DNA of 64,000 nucleotides, from the NCBI GenBank assembly GCA_001910725.1, contig MJGA01000003.1:558001-622000 (forward strand). Direction: 5' to 3'. The DNA is from Phanerodontia chrysosporium (Eukaryota > Basidiomycota > Agaricomycetes > Polyporales > Phanerochaetaceae). Positions 1-10,959 of the stretch are shown in pieces. Under the pieces are notes generated by a model. The model ran no database searches. It saw only the letters and a list, made by a program, of their open reading frames with translations, and was not told where the DNA came from. The position numbers were made by a program, and so were the translations under genes. The first letter of the stretch is position 1. Each line of letters opens with the position of its first letter.

Positions 1-2
1 TT

Positions 3-146
3 CTCTCTGGTCGGCCTTTGCTCTTGGGAACTGGACTTCCTGAACAGATTCTGGATCCGATCGAGGAGGCGGCGCGCCAAGAGCTCCTGGAGGGCCGCAC
101 CCCTAATTATATTCGCCTGGAGCAAGTCTACGCACGCAGACGATAA
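3..146 (+). CDS. 3' end of an unidentified gene (partial at left edge)
   Basis: From position 3 the + strand is open for 47 codons and closes with TAA at 144-146. The reading is rich in Leu, Glu and Arg (for example LLLGTGLPEQILD near its start and RLEQVYARRR at its end), which looks like a soluble helical C-terminus rather than random sequence. The other two forward frames close early or have a less protein-like composition. No family can be named from so little, and the 5' part lies outside the window. It could also be a chance open frame. Confidence 0.4.
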   Translation, partial: LSGRPLLLGTGLPEQILDPIEEAARQELLEGRTPNYIRLEQVYARRR

Positions 147-2383
147 CATTCGGCCCCAGAAGCTCGCGACATTACAAAAGCATACTTTCGATCATCTTCT
201 CTCCTTCATATGCCCCATCTTGAACCATGCTCTCATTCTGCACCTGCGTACCATACTATCCTGCGTCCTGACTTTTGCTCTCGTATCGTGTCCTGTTCTG
301 CAACCACCCGCACTGTACTTTCACCCGTAATCCTGTCCCATACCTCTGTTGTCACTCTCGCACGCAACGCTACCGCGTCCATATTTATTACAGTCATCGT
401 AGCTGACTCCCAACACCCACCTTTTGACGTGTGTGCACGCGCCCAGTCACGTACCCCGCACTAGTCTGCGGCCCAGCACGCTTGGATGCGCTCGGGCCTC
501 TGCTTGCGGTGCTCCGTGACGGCCAAGGCCATGCCAAACCTGCACTAAAGAGCTACGCACCAAATTGGCCCCGCCGCCGGCAGCCTCGTGGCGCAAACCG
601 GCGCCCCCCTCGGCCTCGGGGCACACGTTTCGCGGAAGCAAAAAAAACATTGACACGATGGGATTCGTGATCGACGGATGCTGCGCCGCCACGGCTCGTG
701 CGCTGGCGGCGCGGGCGCGCGCGCCGGGTGTTGCGCGGCGACGGAGATTTTTTCTCTGTGGGAGGACGGTGCCAGGGGGCCGGCGCGGGCCCCGCCTGCC
801 TTTTGGGGGCGCGCACTCGCCGACGCGTTGTGGCAGCGCTCTCATGCGTGCGCGACCCGGGTGGACCCTGTGCCGTGTCCACGCCCTCGCGCGGAGAGGA
901 TTCTCGCGGGGTGTCAGCGTCCGCGCTCGCCGGGGCTTCGCGCGCATGGCTCGTGTGCTTGTACTTCTCTTGCGTCTGGCCCCCCAGCCTGCCCAGACGT
1001 TGTGCTGGTGTGTGTGTGGAACGCAGGCGGAGGCCGCGAGCACCCTGCAGGTTGGCGCCGCCTTCTCGAGCCATCCGCCGAATGTGACGTGCTATTTGTA
1101 TTTCGCGCAGGGGGACCCCGCGTGTGCAGGCCCCTGCCAGGCGTGACCGCGCCGGACGACCCCAGAGGCGTGCGTGTACTGCGACCGCGTCAGGATGACG
1201 ACGCGATTTCGCTTGGCGCATGTGGTTGCGCACGCTTCTGGAGGCTTGTCTGGCTTGTGCGGGCGGGCTTCTCGGGACGAGGGCGCGCGGATCAGGCTCT
1301 GGGTGAGGCCCCTCCCGACGATGTCTAGCAACGCGCTATATATCTATCGCGGAGTCCGTGCTTGGTGCATGTCGGGCGGGGCCGTCCCGCTCGCGCGCCT
1401 CCTCGCTGTGCACTCCTCCCGCTGCCCGCGTCTTCGCCGCCGTACGTCGCTTGTCGCGTTGGTGTTGGTCGCGTGAGGCGCGTTATCGTGATCGTGACCA
1501 ACTCGAGGATGAGCACATCCAGTGACCTTCCTTTTCTAGCTACTTTATTGCCCCTCTTGGACATCCATCCCTCTGCGCCGTCGCACCGATGTCGGTCGCA
1601 GCCCCCTTCAGGCTCGTCTCTCGGCCTCTCCCCGGAGTTGGCAAAGAGTCGCAGCGATACATTCCGCGGGAAAGCCAAGGTCAAGCCAAGCTCCTGAGCT
1701 TGAGCTAGGTCGGAAAGCTTGACCATTCCTTGCGCGGTATTGACCAGCACCACTCCATCGCGACCGCGCAGCATTGATCTTGTGTAACTTACAAGTGACG
1801 GTATGCGAGCGTATCCCATGTAAGCATGCTTTGTCCACACCTGATGCAACACTAATCGTCACCTTCCACACCATCTCAGACGCACCGAGATCCTGCTGGC
1901 GATTGGGAGGCTGGACCGCACATTCGCTGGCCCCGCAGGGGCGCACGGCTCTCCGGACGAGAGGTCACGACGCAGACGGATGCCCTCGCCGCAACCTTAA
2001 CGGAGTTCATTGTCCCCGCAGCCATCACGCCGCGAGGCACCCCATCCATGATGCACGGCCGCCATCGGGCCATCCAGGCAAGCTCGCGCTGTCCGATTAG
2101 CCTCTGCTGACCTGAGCACAGGCCCCGCGCCCCCCTGCCGCTGACCCTGTATTTGCGCTGTGCCTGGCGGCCCGCCGCGAACGTGGCTGCTCTGAACTTT
2201 GCGCTTTGCGCACGCCAGATGCGCGTCCCACGCACCCCATTCATGTCATCACGCACGCTGGGGCTCGCTGTTCGGCCAGGCACAGCCTCCGCCGCCTCCG
2301 CGGACACGGGCTGCCTAAAGCTGCCTGCCGCACGCACGCACTGCGAGCGAGTCGCCCGCCCTCCTTCGCCCGCAGCCTCCACA
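147..2383. other. GC-rich region without a supported gene
   Basis: This 2.2 kb stretch has several overlapping open frames on both strands between about 450 and 1330, where the base composition is strongly G+C. They lack recognisable domains, consistent splice sites and a preferred strand, so they look like by-products of GC-rich sequence with few stop codons. A TATA-like run (gctatatatct) lies at about 1335-1345. The last 300 bases would hold the promoter of the dehydrogenase-like gene at 2384. I see no RNA gene or repeat here. Confidence 0.5.
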
Positions 2384-3886
2384 ATGTTGCACTACGCCCT
2401 GCTGCTCGCGCTGCTCCAGGCGGCCGCGCTGTGGGCCGCCCGCGCGCACGCACAGTGCACGCCGCACGGCACGCTCGCCTTCCGCTCGCCCGTCACCGCC
2501 GCACCCGGTCTCGCCGCGACGCCGATCTTCGCGAACCTGACGACGCCGCGCGGCATCACGTTCGACGCCGCGGGCAGCCTGCTCGTCGTCGAGCGCGGGC
2601 TCGGCGTCACCGCGTTCACGCCGCATGCGCCCGCCTGCGACGGCTGGTTCCGCTCCGTCGTGCTCGCAAACGCGGCCCTCACGCAGGGCATCCAGGTCGA
2701 CGGCGCGCGCCTGTACGTGAGCACGTCGGGCGCAGTGCTCCGCTACGCGTACGACGCCGCGACGCGCACGGTCAGTGGGACGCCGACGGTGGTTGTGGAT
2801 GGGATCCCGCCCGACGGAGGTGCGTGACGACCCCCTGCGAGTGATGTTGCGGGGCTCACATGCTCTCCCAGAGCTCACGACCCGCCCGATCCTGCTCTAC
2901 CCGCCACGAACCCGACACACCTCCTCGTCTCGAGCGCACTCGGCACGAACATCGACCCCACCGCGCGCAACGCGTCGTCGGGGCGCTCGCAGGTGCGCCT
3001 CTTCCCGCTGCCCGCGCGCACGTCGGCGAACGCGTCCGCACACGACTTCTTCGCGGGCGCGCTCCTCGCGTTCGGGATCCGCAACCCCGCGGGGCTCGCG
3101 TTCCTCCCGCGCACTCGCCAACCTCTGGGTCGTCGACAACGGCGCGAGCATCGACAACGTCACGGGCCTCACGCCCGCGTTCGTGAACGACAACCCCGCG
3201 GACGAGCTCGAGTTCGTCGACGTGTCTGCCGGGGCGCGCCAGAATCGGTTCTATGGCTTCCCGGACTGCACGACGGTGTGGAACCCCCGCGCGGACCCAC
3301 GGGCGACCCGCGATTCCTGAATTTTACGACGGGCGAGCAGTTCAGCTTGCAGCTCGAGCCGGAGAGGGGCGATGCGTTCTGTCAGAACCCGAAGAATAAC
3401 GTGCCCCCAAGACTGTCCTTCCAGGTGCGCTTGAGTGCTCGATATGAGTGGCAGTAGTGTGACAAGCGCTGGCTGCGCAGGCCCACTCTGTCCCACTGGA
3501 CATCAAGTTCTTCCTCCCAAAGGGCAGCAACAACGCAAAGGTTGCATTGCCTGCGTCCTGGAGCGGCGACGCGTTCGTGTCGTTCCACGGCAGTTTCGAC
3601 CGGACGCCGCCCACAGGCTACGGAGTCGTCAGGTACGCAATTCATTGCAGCTCACAGACGCGATGAGCGACGCTGAAATGTAACACAGGGTCCCTTTCAC
3701 CGGGTTGCAGCCCTCGGCGCCGCCCTCGTCGCAGACGGGATTCACTTTCCTGGCACAGGCGACCAATTTGACCAGTTGCCCGGCACATGCATCCGCCCGG
3801 TCGGCCTGGCCTTCGCAGACGACGGACGTCTCTTCGTGAGCAGCGATTCCAGTGGGGAGCTCTTCGTCATCTCCAAGCAAACGTAA
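2384..3886 (+). CDS. secreted PQQ-dependent sugar dehydrogenase-like protein, frame broken at four points
   Basis: The predicted protein begins with a hydrophobic signal peptide (about residues 1-23) and continues with a soluble quinoprotein glucose/sorbosone dehydrogenase-like beta-propeller: RGITFDAAGSLLVVERG, FGIRNPAGLAF, NLWVVDNGAS, NPADELEFVD, FYGFPDC, CIRPVGLAFADDGRLFVSS. Proteins of this family are extracellular in fungi and oxidise sugars with PQQ. Introns are 2820-2871, 3425-3480 and 3633-3688. The family reading can be followed to TAA 3884-3886 only by changing frame at about 2903 (one base short), 3112 (one base extra), 3293 (one base short) and 3782 (one base short). No deletion removes a block of the protein. 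It is either a young pseudogene or an intact gene with sequencing indels; the same kind of break in housekeeping genes of this window favours the second reading. Substrate is unknown. Confidence 0.7.
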
Positions 3887-3989
3887 GGTTCCGCGAGTGA
3901 GAAAAATATGAATCGACGTTGTACAAGTATTACATGTAACATTACATGGAGCGCTTCGTTTGGTTTCATTCAGGAAGACGTCCAGAAAT

Positions 3990-4936
3990 TTACTTTGCCT
4001 TCTTCATAGCTTCAGGGACCTTCGCGCCGATACCCAGGCTGCTCGCCTGGCCGTCGAGCATACCAAGCAAGTGGCAGCTGCTGAGGATCATGAACAGAAA
4101 CAGCGGGCCATGGACCCAGCGTGTCTCGGTCGTGGGAGCCCTGCAGCACTCATCAGCGCTCCCTCGAGCTGTCTGACGGAAGAGATACTTACGACATGAA
4201 GCAGAACTGCGCCTGCTGCGCGACCATGACGAGCGAGACGATCGTGAGGAGGTTTGGGTTTTGCTGCAGGCCAACCTTGCTAGCGGGCGGCGCAAAGGTG
4301 CGGTAGACCCAGAGTCCGAGGAAGAAGATCGCGTTCTCGGCGATAAAGACGGCGATGGGGTAGTCGAAAAGCCCTGCACCGTACTCGGCGTCGCCACCTG
4401 GGGTGATCTTCGTGTCTGATATGCGCAAAGGTTAGTGCCAATACATGACGCGGCCCGGGTGCGGCTGTATTTACTGACCTTGCCGGTGGGAGGGCCATTC
4501 AAGCAGGAAGTGGCTTGCTGCAGTCGCCACGATCACAGCGAGATCTCTCGGGGGCGCGGGCACGCGGGCGATGACCTTGTATGCGATCGCGACGAGAACG
4601 CCTGCACATGCGTGAGCCAAGCAAGCGACAAGCGGAAAGGGGTAAACGCACCAGAGGCAGCCATGCCAACTAGCGAGTGACTCAGAGGGTAGTCATTCGT
4701 GTACGGGAAGCACCCGCCGCTCTTTGCGATCTTTGTGTCGAGGTTGAAAGATTCGATGCCAAGCATCTGCAGGACAAAGAAGAGCGCGTCCGGAGCTATG
4801 CCTGCAAAGGCCAGCACGAGGAGGGGTATCCGGGGCGCGAATGGCTTCGCAATAAGACCTGTGCACATTGTAAGTTTGGCTTGTATCGCGCAAAACTGCA
4901 GTGAGACTCACCAGATGCGTAGTGTCCAATCCACAT
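3990..4936 (-). CDS. small multi-pass membrane protein, bacterial hydrolase/permease-like family
   Basis: The start ATG (4936-4934) opens MWIGHYAS and five exons follow, joined by consensus introns; the protein is about 240 residues and ends AMKKAK with TAA at 3992-3990. Roughly five or six hydrophobic segments are visible: PLLVLAFAGIAPDALFFVLQ, DLAVIVATAASHFLLEW, IAVFIAENAIFFLGLW, LLTIVSLVMVAQQAQFCF and LFLFMILSSCHLLGML. The N-terminal GHYASGLIAKPFAP, the APDALFF segment and the YPLSHSLVG motif match, from memory, a family of bacterial predicted inner-membrane proteins that open with GHY(G/A) and carry a PY(T/S)HSL motif. The spaced His, Asp and His-Ser could form a metal site as in YdjM-type membrane hydrolases, which is inference. 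Function is unknown. No signal of its neighbours points to a job. Confidence 0.65.
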
Positions 4937-5229
4937 CTTGTGAGGTTCAGATCAATGCCAGACTGTTTCTCTGTGTTCGTGGGTGTGTACGTTGGGAGCA
5001 GGAGACGACATATTGCACGAGTCGAAATATAGAGTGGTGGTGGTGGAGGCGTATGCTGGGTATGACGAAATGGTGTGGGGTAAGATGCAGAACGAACGGA
5101 TCAACCGATCATTGCCCTCCGAGATCTAATCTTATCTCTTGAAGTCCGAGTCCGAGTCCATCTCAGGCTCGTAAGTCAATGCATACAAGAGGCGACGCTA
5201 TTGCACGCTTTGCCGCGATAATATATAGC
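4937..5229. other. intergenic, putative promoter of the membrane-protein gene
   Basis: This gap upstream of the minus-strand membrane-protein gene holds a GT-rich run (gtggtggtggtggagg near 5034-5050) and an AT-rich patch (ataatatatag near 5218-5228). I see no coding or RNA feature. Confidence 0.35.
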
Positions 5230-6195
5230 GCTTCTGCTACAGCCTGCAAAGTTGTGATACGACATATTCTTGCCAGACATCAAACGGGGCGACACCGACT
5301 CCCGTAGATCAGCAAGCAGCTCCAAAGCGTCATTTACACAGCTAGCCTCTCCGTCCGGCTCAAGGTCTCCGAAGGGTGAACGCATGGTGAGGAGCCCAAG
5401 CTTCAGCCATCAGCCACAACGCGATCTATACCACGAGATAGTGCAGTCGTTGTGGGCGGGGAGCGGGAGGAAGCGGAGCTCGGGGAAGGCATCGAAGAGG
5501 AGCGGCAGCACGCCGTCTTCACGCAGCATGCGCGTCACAAACAGCAACAGCCGTAGCGCGCGCGATCCCTCGAAGGACGCGCGCAGGATATGCAGCGCGT
5601 CGTCGAATCTGTCGGCCGTGACGCGTGATCGGCCGCGACGTCTCGAAGGAGAGGGTGTGGGTGTGTGGCGCGCAGAGGACCAGGAAGAAGTCGCCGACGT
5701 AGGAGGAGTCGTGGTCCATGACGAGTTCGAGTTCGTGCAACACAGGGAGTGTGATCCCGCGGTATTCGACCTCCTGGGCTAAAACAGGGAAGACGCCGTT
5801 GAGCATGGGATGGGAGATGAAAATGTAGACGGTGCCGCCTATTTGCACGCGTGGGTTATGCTTCGGATTCGCTCTAGTTGCGACATTCCGAGAGGTAGCA
5901 CGTCCCGAATAAGTGCGTGGCCGCTTTTCATATGGTAGCGGAGATCGAGTAGTACCGCGTCTCCGTTCCGGACGATGAATTATTGCAGAAGGCCAGCGCG
6001 TCGCAGGAGTATGAGGATGGGTCACCAGAACCTATGGCGAGGATACGGCCGTGGCCCTCCAGCCTTGGCAGACGTGCAAGACCAGCAACGTGAAAGGCAG
6101 ACCATCGTTCTGTAACGTATTGTAGGTGCCGTGCTCGAAGATGATGAGGAGGACCAAGACCGGAAAACTGGACCCGACGGAGAACGACAAGACGT
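5230..6195 (-). pseudogene. F-box-like gene relic
   Basis: Reading the minus strand, pieces of an agaricomycete F-box/leucine-rich protein occur in order but in different frames. An F-box core (FPVLVLLIIFEHG, then LLVLHVCQGWRATAV) lies near 6060-6170. It is followed by GDAVLLDLRYHMKSGHALI near 5920, by VEYRGITLPVLHELELVMDH near 5740-5780 and by DDALHILRASFEGSRALRL near 5560-5600. Between them are in-frame stops (TGA and TAA soon after the F-box) and at least three frame changes. F-box proteins recruit substrates to SCF ubiquitin ligases and are expanded and fast-evolving in these fungi. The number of lesions suggests a true relic, though part of the damage could be assembly indels. Boundaries are approximate. 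Confidence 0.5.
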
Positions 6196-8088
6196 ACTGC
6201 TCCGTGCACTTGTATCAGAATATGTGCACGTGATCATGTACTACGACTCACCTTTCTGAAGTGACGCGTGTGAATACTTGAGCAGTAGAGTCATGAGTTC
6301 TATAGACATGAAGTTACTTGAGGTTCCCTAGTGTGATCTGATCGATTGTTGATATCCAGTTAGCTGCGGTTGGAAAACATGCGCTGTGTAGTACACACTG
6401 CGGTGCCGCACATGATAGCCTGCCCTTGGAAGAGAAGAGCAGATACCATGCACCCCGACAAGCCCTTGACTCCCTCCATCCTCGAATCTAATCACCTTGC
6501 GGGGTTGCCCATCTGTAGGTTCGCAATCCCATGCGAGACTCACAGCCCCCACAGGCCGACGGCCAAGATGGCTGATTTAGTGTATGCATGGACTCAGTAC
6601 ATTGGACATGCATATAAGGGCACCTGGAACGTAATCGCGTGAACTAGAACAGTGCTCGCATAGCCTCTCTATCACATAAGGGAGGACATACCTAGCACGG
6701 CCGCTGGATTGGATCGTAACATCGCTGATTGACCACAACATCCGCATGAAGTTATGATGATGCATGGGCAAAGCTGTCAGGCAGGATGTCGTGAGCCATA
6801 ACCATGAAGACGCACCATGGACTAGCGAATACAACTATCCCAAATGGCACAGTATCCTAGGCCACAGCACCGCCTCAGATATCTGCCTTTGCGGACACTT
6901 GCGAAGACTCCACCGCCTCAGCACGCCCCAGAACCCAATCGGATGTGCGTTCAGGGTTGCCTCTTGGCGGCGGTGATATGTGGATATCGCTGCCTCAATC
7001 CAAAGTGCAGGTCGTGAACGCCCGGTGCTACGCCGAATTGCCAAAGACAGACGTATTCACAAGGATCGCGCTCGTACGCTGCATGCCGACGTCGAAGGAG
7101 TCGGGGCGAGGATCAACAGTTTAGAGCTGGTCGCCCAGGGTTCATCGAGACACGGGTCGACCGACGCCGTCTTCTCCCGAGGCGACGTCCGCCCCACAAT
7201 TCGGAGCTCGAACTGTGCAGGGAAGGACGATAAGCACGTCAGCGAGAGCCTCCGGCCGAGACAAGTTATCAGCGTACTAGCTACCTGGGGTTATCCACAT
7301 ATCCGCTTGCCATGGCGTCGCCGGAAGGGCGACAGCTCGCATGCGAGCAACAGCGCACACACCTACTTCATCTCGCGTCTTTCGCACTCCCGAGGCACAC
7401 AGGCGTATGATCGGAATACAACGAAGCCGCATTGTACATAAATATAATCTTCAGCACATTGGGTGGAGGGAGGCAGGACAGTAGCAGTAAATCGGTACTA
7501 TGGCAGGAAGCGCGTAAGTTTGGGGAGCCGAACCGGGGTATTGCGATGCAAAAACGTTAGAAGGGCTATGGTACGAAGAAGCCGAAAGACTCAATAACGA
7601 TCGATATTTTACCGTTCGAAATGGAGGAGGGAGTAGTTTAATAATGGCGCACTGGCGCGTGAATGGACGCTCGCGAAGCGGAGCACATGCAGGTCTTAAC
7701 AATGCAGGATCAAATGGAGCGAAGCGGAGGCAGCGGAAAGGCGTGGTGGACGAAGGAAGTTAATGTTCGAGATATACATAATAAGGATACGGGAGCAGGT
7801 GGGATAGGCATGGGCGCAAGCGAGCAAGTGGGCGAGACCAGGCATAAATATGGTGGCGCGCAGCGGGCGACAGGACATATGAAGCTTGTGTAGTCGGTGT
7901 GCCAGCGAGACAGCAGAACGAAGACGAGCGTATAATGCGTGTTTGCGCATGGGCGTTACGGTAATGGAGATCACTGCACGTTCATCAAGAAGCTTGATTA
8001 AACCGAGGTCTGAGTGACGATCACGGAGCTGTCAGATCCTTGCGAGATGAGACAGGTATCAGGGCCGTGCGTACATTACTTTTGTTGA
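6196..8088. other. intergenic, no recognisable gene
   Basis: About 1.9 kb with scattered open frames on both strands, the longest at 6980-7441 on the + strand (153 codons). Its translation has no domain, no obvious composition bias of a real protein and no splice-supported extension. A TATA-like gcatataaggg lies at about 6608-6618. The part next to 8089 probably includes the 3' UTR of the homeodomain gene. This could hold decayed repeats or an unrecognised lineage-specific gene. Confidence 0.4.
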
Positions 8089-9873
8089 TTACCGCACGAC
8101 GCTGTTTGAAAAGTTGAGCAGCAGGATCGCATCGTCGACCTTGACACCCGTCGTCTTCTCAATCTCAGCAAAAGAGAGGGCGCCGACGGCGACCGAGATG
8201 TCTCGGCGGCCCTGCGGGGGATAGTCGACGAGCTTCTGAACCACCGATGGTGCAGCCACAGGAGGATACGGCGAGGATACTGGGGATGGGGTGACCGCCT
8301 CCTGGAAGTCCTCCTCACTGGCCATGTCCGATGACCGAGAGTTAGACGCGTGCGTGTACATCCGATTACGAGAGTCCTCGGCATGGACCTTGGATCGCAG
8401 TGGTTCACGTGTGAACGGCTTGTCCGTCGCCATGTAGTCCTCGGAGGGGTCCGCGTAGATCGGCGAGCCTTCCCTCGACACATTACGAGAGACGTCGTTG
8501 TAGTTCGACAGCTCGTCATCATCGTCAGAACCAGAAACCTGTTTTGACCGTTTGCGCGCGGTCTGTCGCAAATTCCTGAACCAGTTGGTGACCTTGCCCA
8601 CGTCCATGTTGATCTCGAGGGCCAGCGCACCTCGCTCCTCGATAGACGGTGTCGCTGTCCGCTGGAAGAGCTGCTTAAGCGCCTCGAGCTGGTAGGGCTC
8701 GGGCCGAGTGCGGCGAGAGCGACTGCTGACTGACGACGTGCGCTCGGACATGGCCGCAGTGTACGGAGTGGGACGGGGAGACGACGCACGACTGTCCAAG
8801 AAAGAGGCTGCGCTAGGCGAACGCCGAGCCCTTGGCGGAATAGGGTTGTTCGGCAGCGAAGGATGACCCTTGGTAGGAGGGACTGCTAGTGACGGGTGCG
8901 CGACGCTGGACGACGGGGGGAACGATGAGAAGGGGTGTTGTCTCGACGAGGACGCACTGGGCGTGCCAGACGCAGCGAGAGCATCCTCGTCCTCCTTGCG
9001 CTTTTTGGCGATGCTGCGCTGATTCTGGAACCAGTTGGTTACGCTTTGATAGCGCCTGATATGAATAGGGTGCAATGTGAGTTCCGCAGAATTCTGTCCG
9101 CGTGGGAGAGGAATTAGACATACATTCCAATTCGAAGTCCGAGTTCTTCTCTTTCCTCCTTTGAGGGATGCGGGTTCGCATCGTAGAGCTTCCGGAGCTC
9201 CTCAGTTTGGGCGGTAGAGGGACGCGAGCGGCCTTTCCTAGGCATGCTTGTGTCTGAGTCAAATAGATGGCGGTGCTGGGGATTGCCTGCGTAGAAGGCC
9301 GACTGCTGTCGGTGATGCACAATTTGCGGCAGCCTGTCGGAGTATTCGTCCTCAGAGAGCTCGTCGTACTCAAAGTGGGCACCCGGATGCGCGCTTGGGA
9401 GAGAGTTTGGCGGCGCGACAGAAGCGAGAAGTGTTGAAATGGGAGGTAGCTCGCACTGAGCGTTGTGCTCTCTGCTGTTCGCGTTGCTGATGGTGCCGCC
9501 AGCTTTATTGGACCGCTTCTTGGTCGAAGCTCGTTTGTTCTGGAACCAAGCGTTGACCGTCTTGACCTCCCTGTGATTCGGCAGACAAACAGCAATCAGG
9601 CGCCCATAACGACAAAGCAACAAAAGTGGGGATGACTGACATGCCTAACCGCTCCGCCAGCGACGTCCGCTCCTCGAGCGGCGGGTGCTCGTCTCTCTCG
9701 TACAGTTCGTTGAGGGCGGCGAGCTGGAATGCAGAGTGGCGATGACGAGGCTTCTTGGGCTTGTCCTTGGAATCATGGTACGACGACGACGGATGCGGGA
9801 GGCGTTGGGGCTCCTTGAGTGCAGCTGGTGTAGAGGAAGGTGACTGGGACCAGGCACCGTACGAGGGTACCAT
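8089..9873 (-). CDS. transcription factor with three homeodomains
   Basis: The ATG at 9873-9871 sits in a good context (cccgccATGG). Three exons (9873-9641, 9570-9124, 9055-8089) give about 548 residues. Three homeodomains of ordinary 60-residue, non-TALE length are visible: HD1 at about residues 40-98 (VNAWFQNKR), HD2 at about 189-247 (VTNWFQNQR) and HD3 at about 340-398 (VTNWFRNLR). Each keeps Trp48, Phe49, Asn51 and Arg53 of recognition helix 3, so all three should bind DNA; position 50 is Gln, Gln and Arg. Linkers are Ser/Pro-rich. After HD3 come an acidic run (SGSDDDDE) and a conserved-looking C-terminus (GALSFAEIEKTTGVKV). The introns at 9571-9640 and 9056-9123 both split an AT/G Met codon just before helix 3. 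This is not a mating-type HD1/HD2 pair. Targets are unknown; nuclear location is inferred. Confidence 0.85.
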
Positions 9874-10959
9874 GGCGGGATGGTGGTGAGCGACGAGGGT
9901 AATAGATGGTGGTACGGAGGAAAGAGGACGGACGGGAAATGAAAGGGGGATGGAGCTATAGAGAGAGCTGACAGCAGCAGCTCGGCAGAGGGAAATTTCA
10001 TGAGATGCTAATAACCAACTGCAGATGCCAAATCCGTCTATTGTCTCACGCAACCGTAATTTGCATCATAAACACTCCGTAACCCCGAATTCGGCCGCCC
10101 TTCGCAGCTGCTCATATTGCGACCGCCAAAGCGTGCCGACCACTCTCGCCCGGTTCACTAACGGCCGTGCTCAGAGCCACGGGGGCAGTCAACCTCCTGG
10201 CACTCGTTTGCACAAGACAGGAGTCATTGATATTACTCATGGGCCATCGCAGCCGGAGGATGATGAAAATGAGCAGTTGCATGATGATGGGCTGTGGCAG
10301 CGTTGGCCTGTGCCTGTCCGTCCAATTCCTTGTCTTCCCCACGTGGAGCCCAAATTTCCGCTTCCGGCAATCCACAGCTTATACTCTATGGGCGTCTAGC
10401 TCATGACAATCATGCATGCCCCTTGTCCCACTGCAGCGCTGCAGCTTACGATGCGTTCGTCGGCGTGCCCAGCGCAAGAGACCCCGTCGCCGTAGCGAAG
10501 GAGCACCGCCATGTCCACGCACGATCTGCCGCTGTGTCCATTGGAGCTCTCTGCACCGGGTTATCATTCAGCTCTCGCATTCAGCCCTTCTATAGCCTTC
10601 CGCCCACCCATGCATGACGTGTCTCTGCCGCACGCTATTTTCCGCAGATATCAGAGCATTCGATAGCCCCTCGTGTCGCCAATTACAAAGTCTCATGCCT
10701 GGAGCTCCGGCACGGAGTCCTACCGCGAGCACTGCTTGCCACTGTGAGCAAATTAAATCTCGCTTCTTTCCATACCATTACTCGGTGTAATAACGCTATA
10801 GCAACAGCCCGTCTGTGCCAGAGAGCAGAGCAGCCCAAAAATTCCAGACATGATAAGGTACAGCGTCCGTGACTTGATTGATCTTCTCCGTAAATATCGT
10901 AGTGCTGTGCAGCCCGTCCCGTGCGAGTGTGTTTGAGTCGTATTCAATTGCCCAGCCCG
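9874..10959. other. intergenic, promoter side of the homeodomain gene
   Basis: About 1.1 kb lying upstream of the minus-strand homeodomain gene and downstream of the pantothenate kinase gene. It has no supported coding region. The bases just above the homeodomain start are pyrimidine-rich on the coding strand. The long gap is consistent with a larger regulatory region for a transcription factor, which is inference. Confidence 0.4.

Noticed and set aside
1325..1852. Minus-strand frame with GVVLVNTAQG, recalling the VNTARG motif of D-2-hydroxyacid dehydrogenases
   Set aside because: Only about ten residues fit; neither the NAD-binding loop nor the catalytic His region can be found around it, so it is probably chance.
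6980..7441. 153-codon + strand frame
   Set aside because: No recognisable domain, no supporting introns and a random-looking composition.
8089..9873. Mating-type A locus (HD1/HD2 pair)
   Set aside because: One gene with three non-TALE homeodomains, no divergent partner gene and no MIP-like neighbour.
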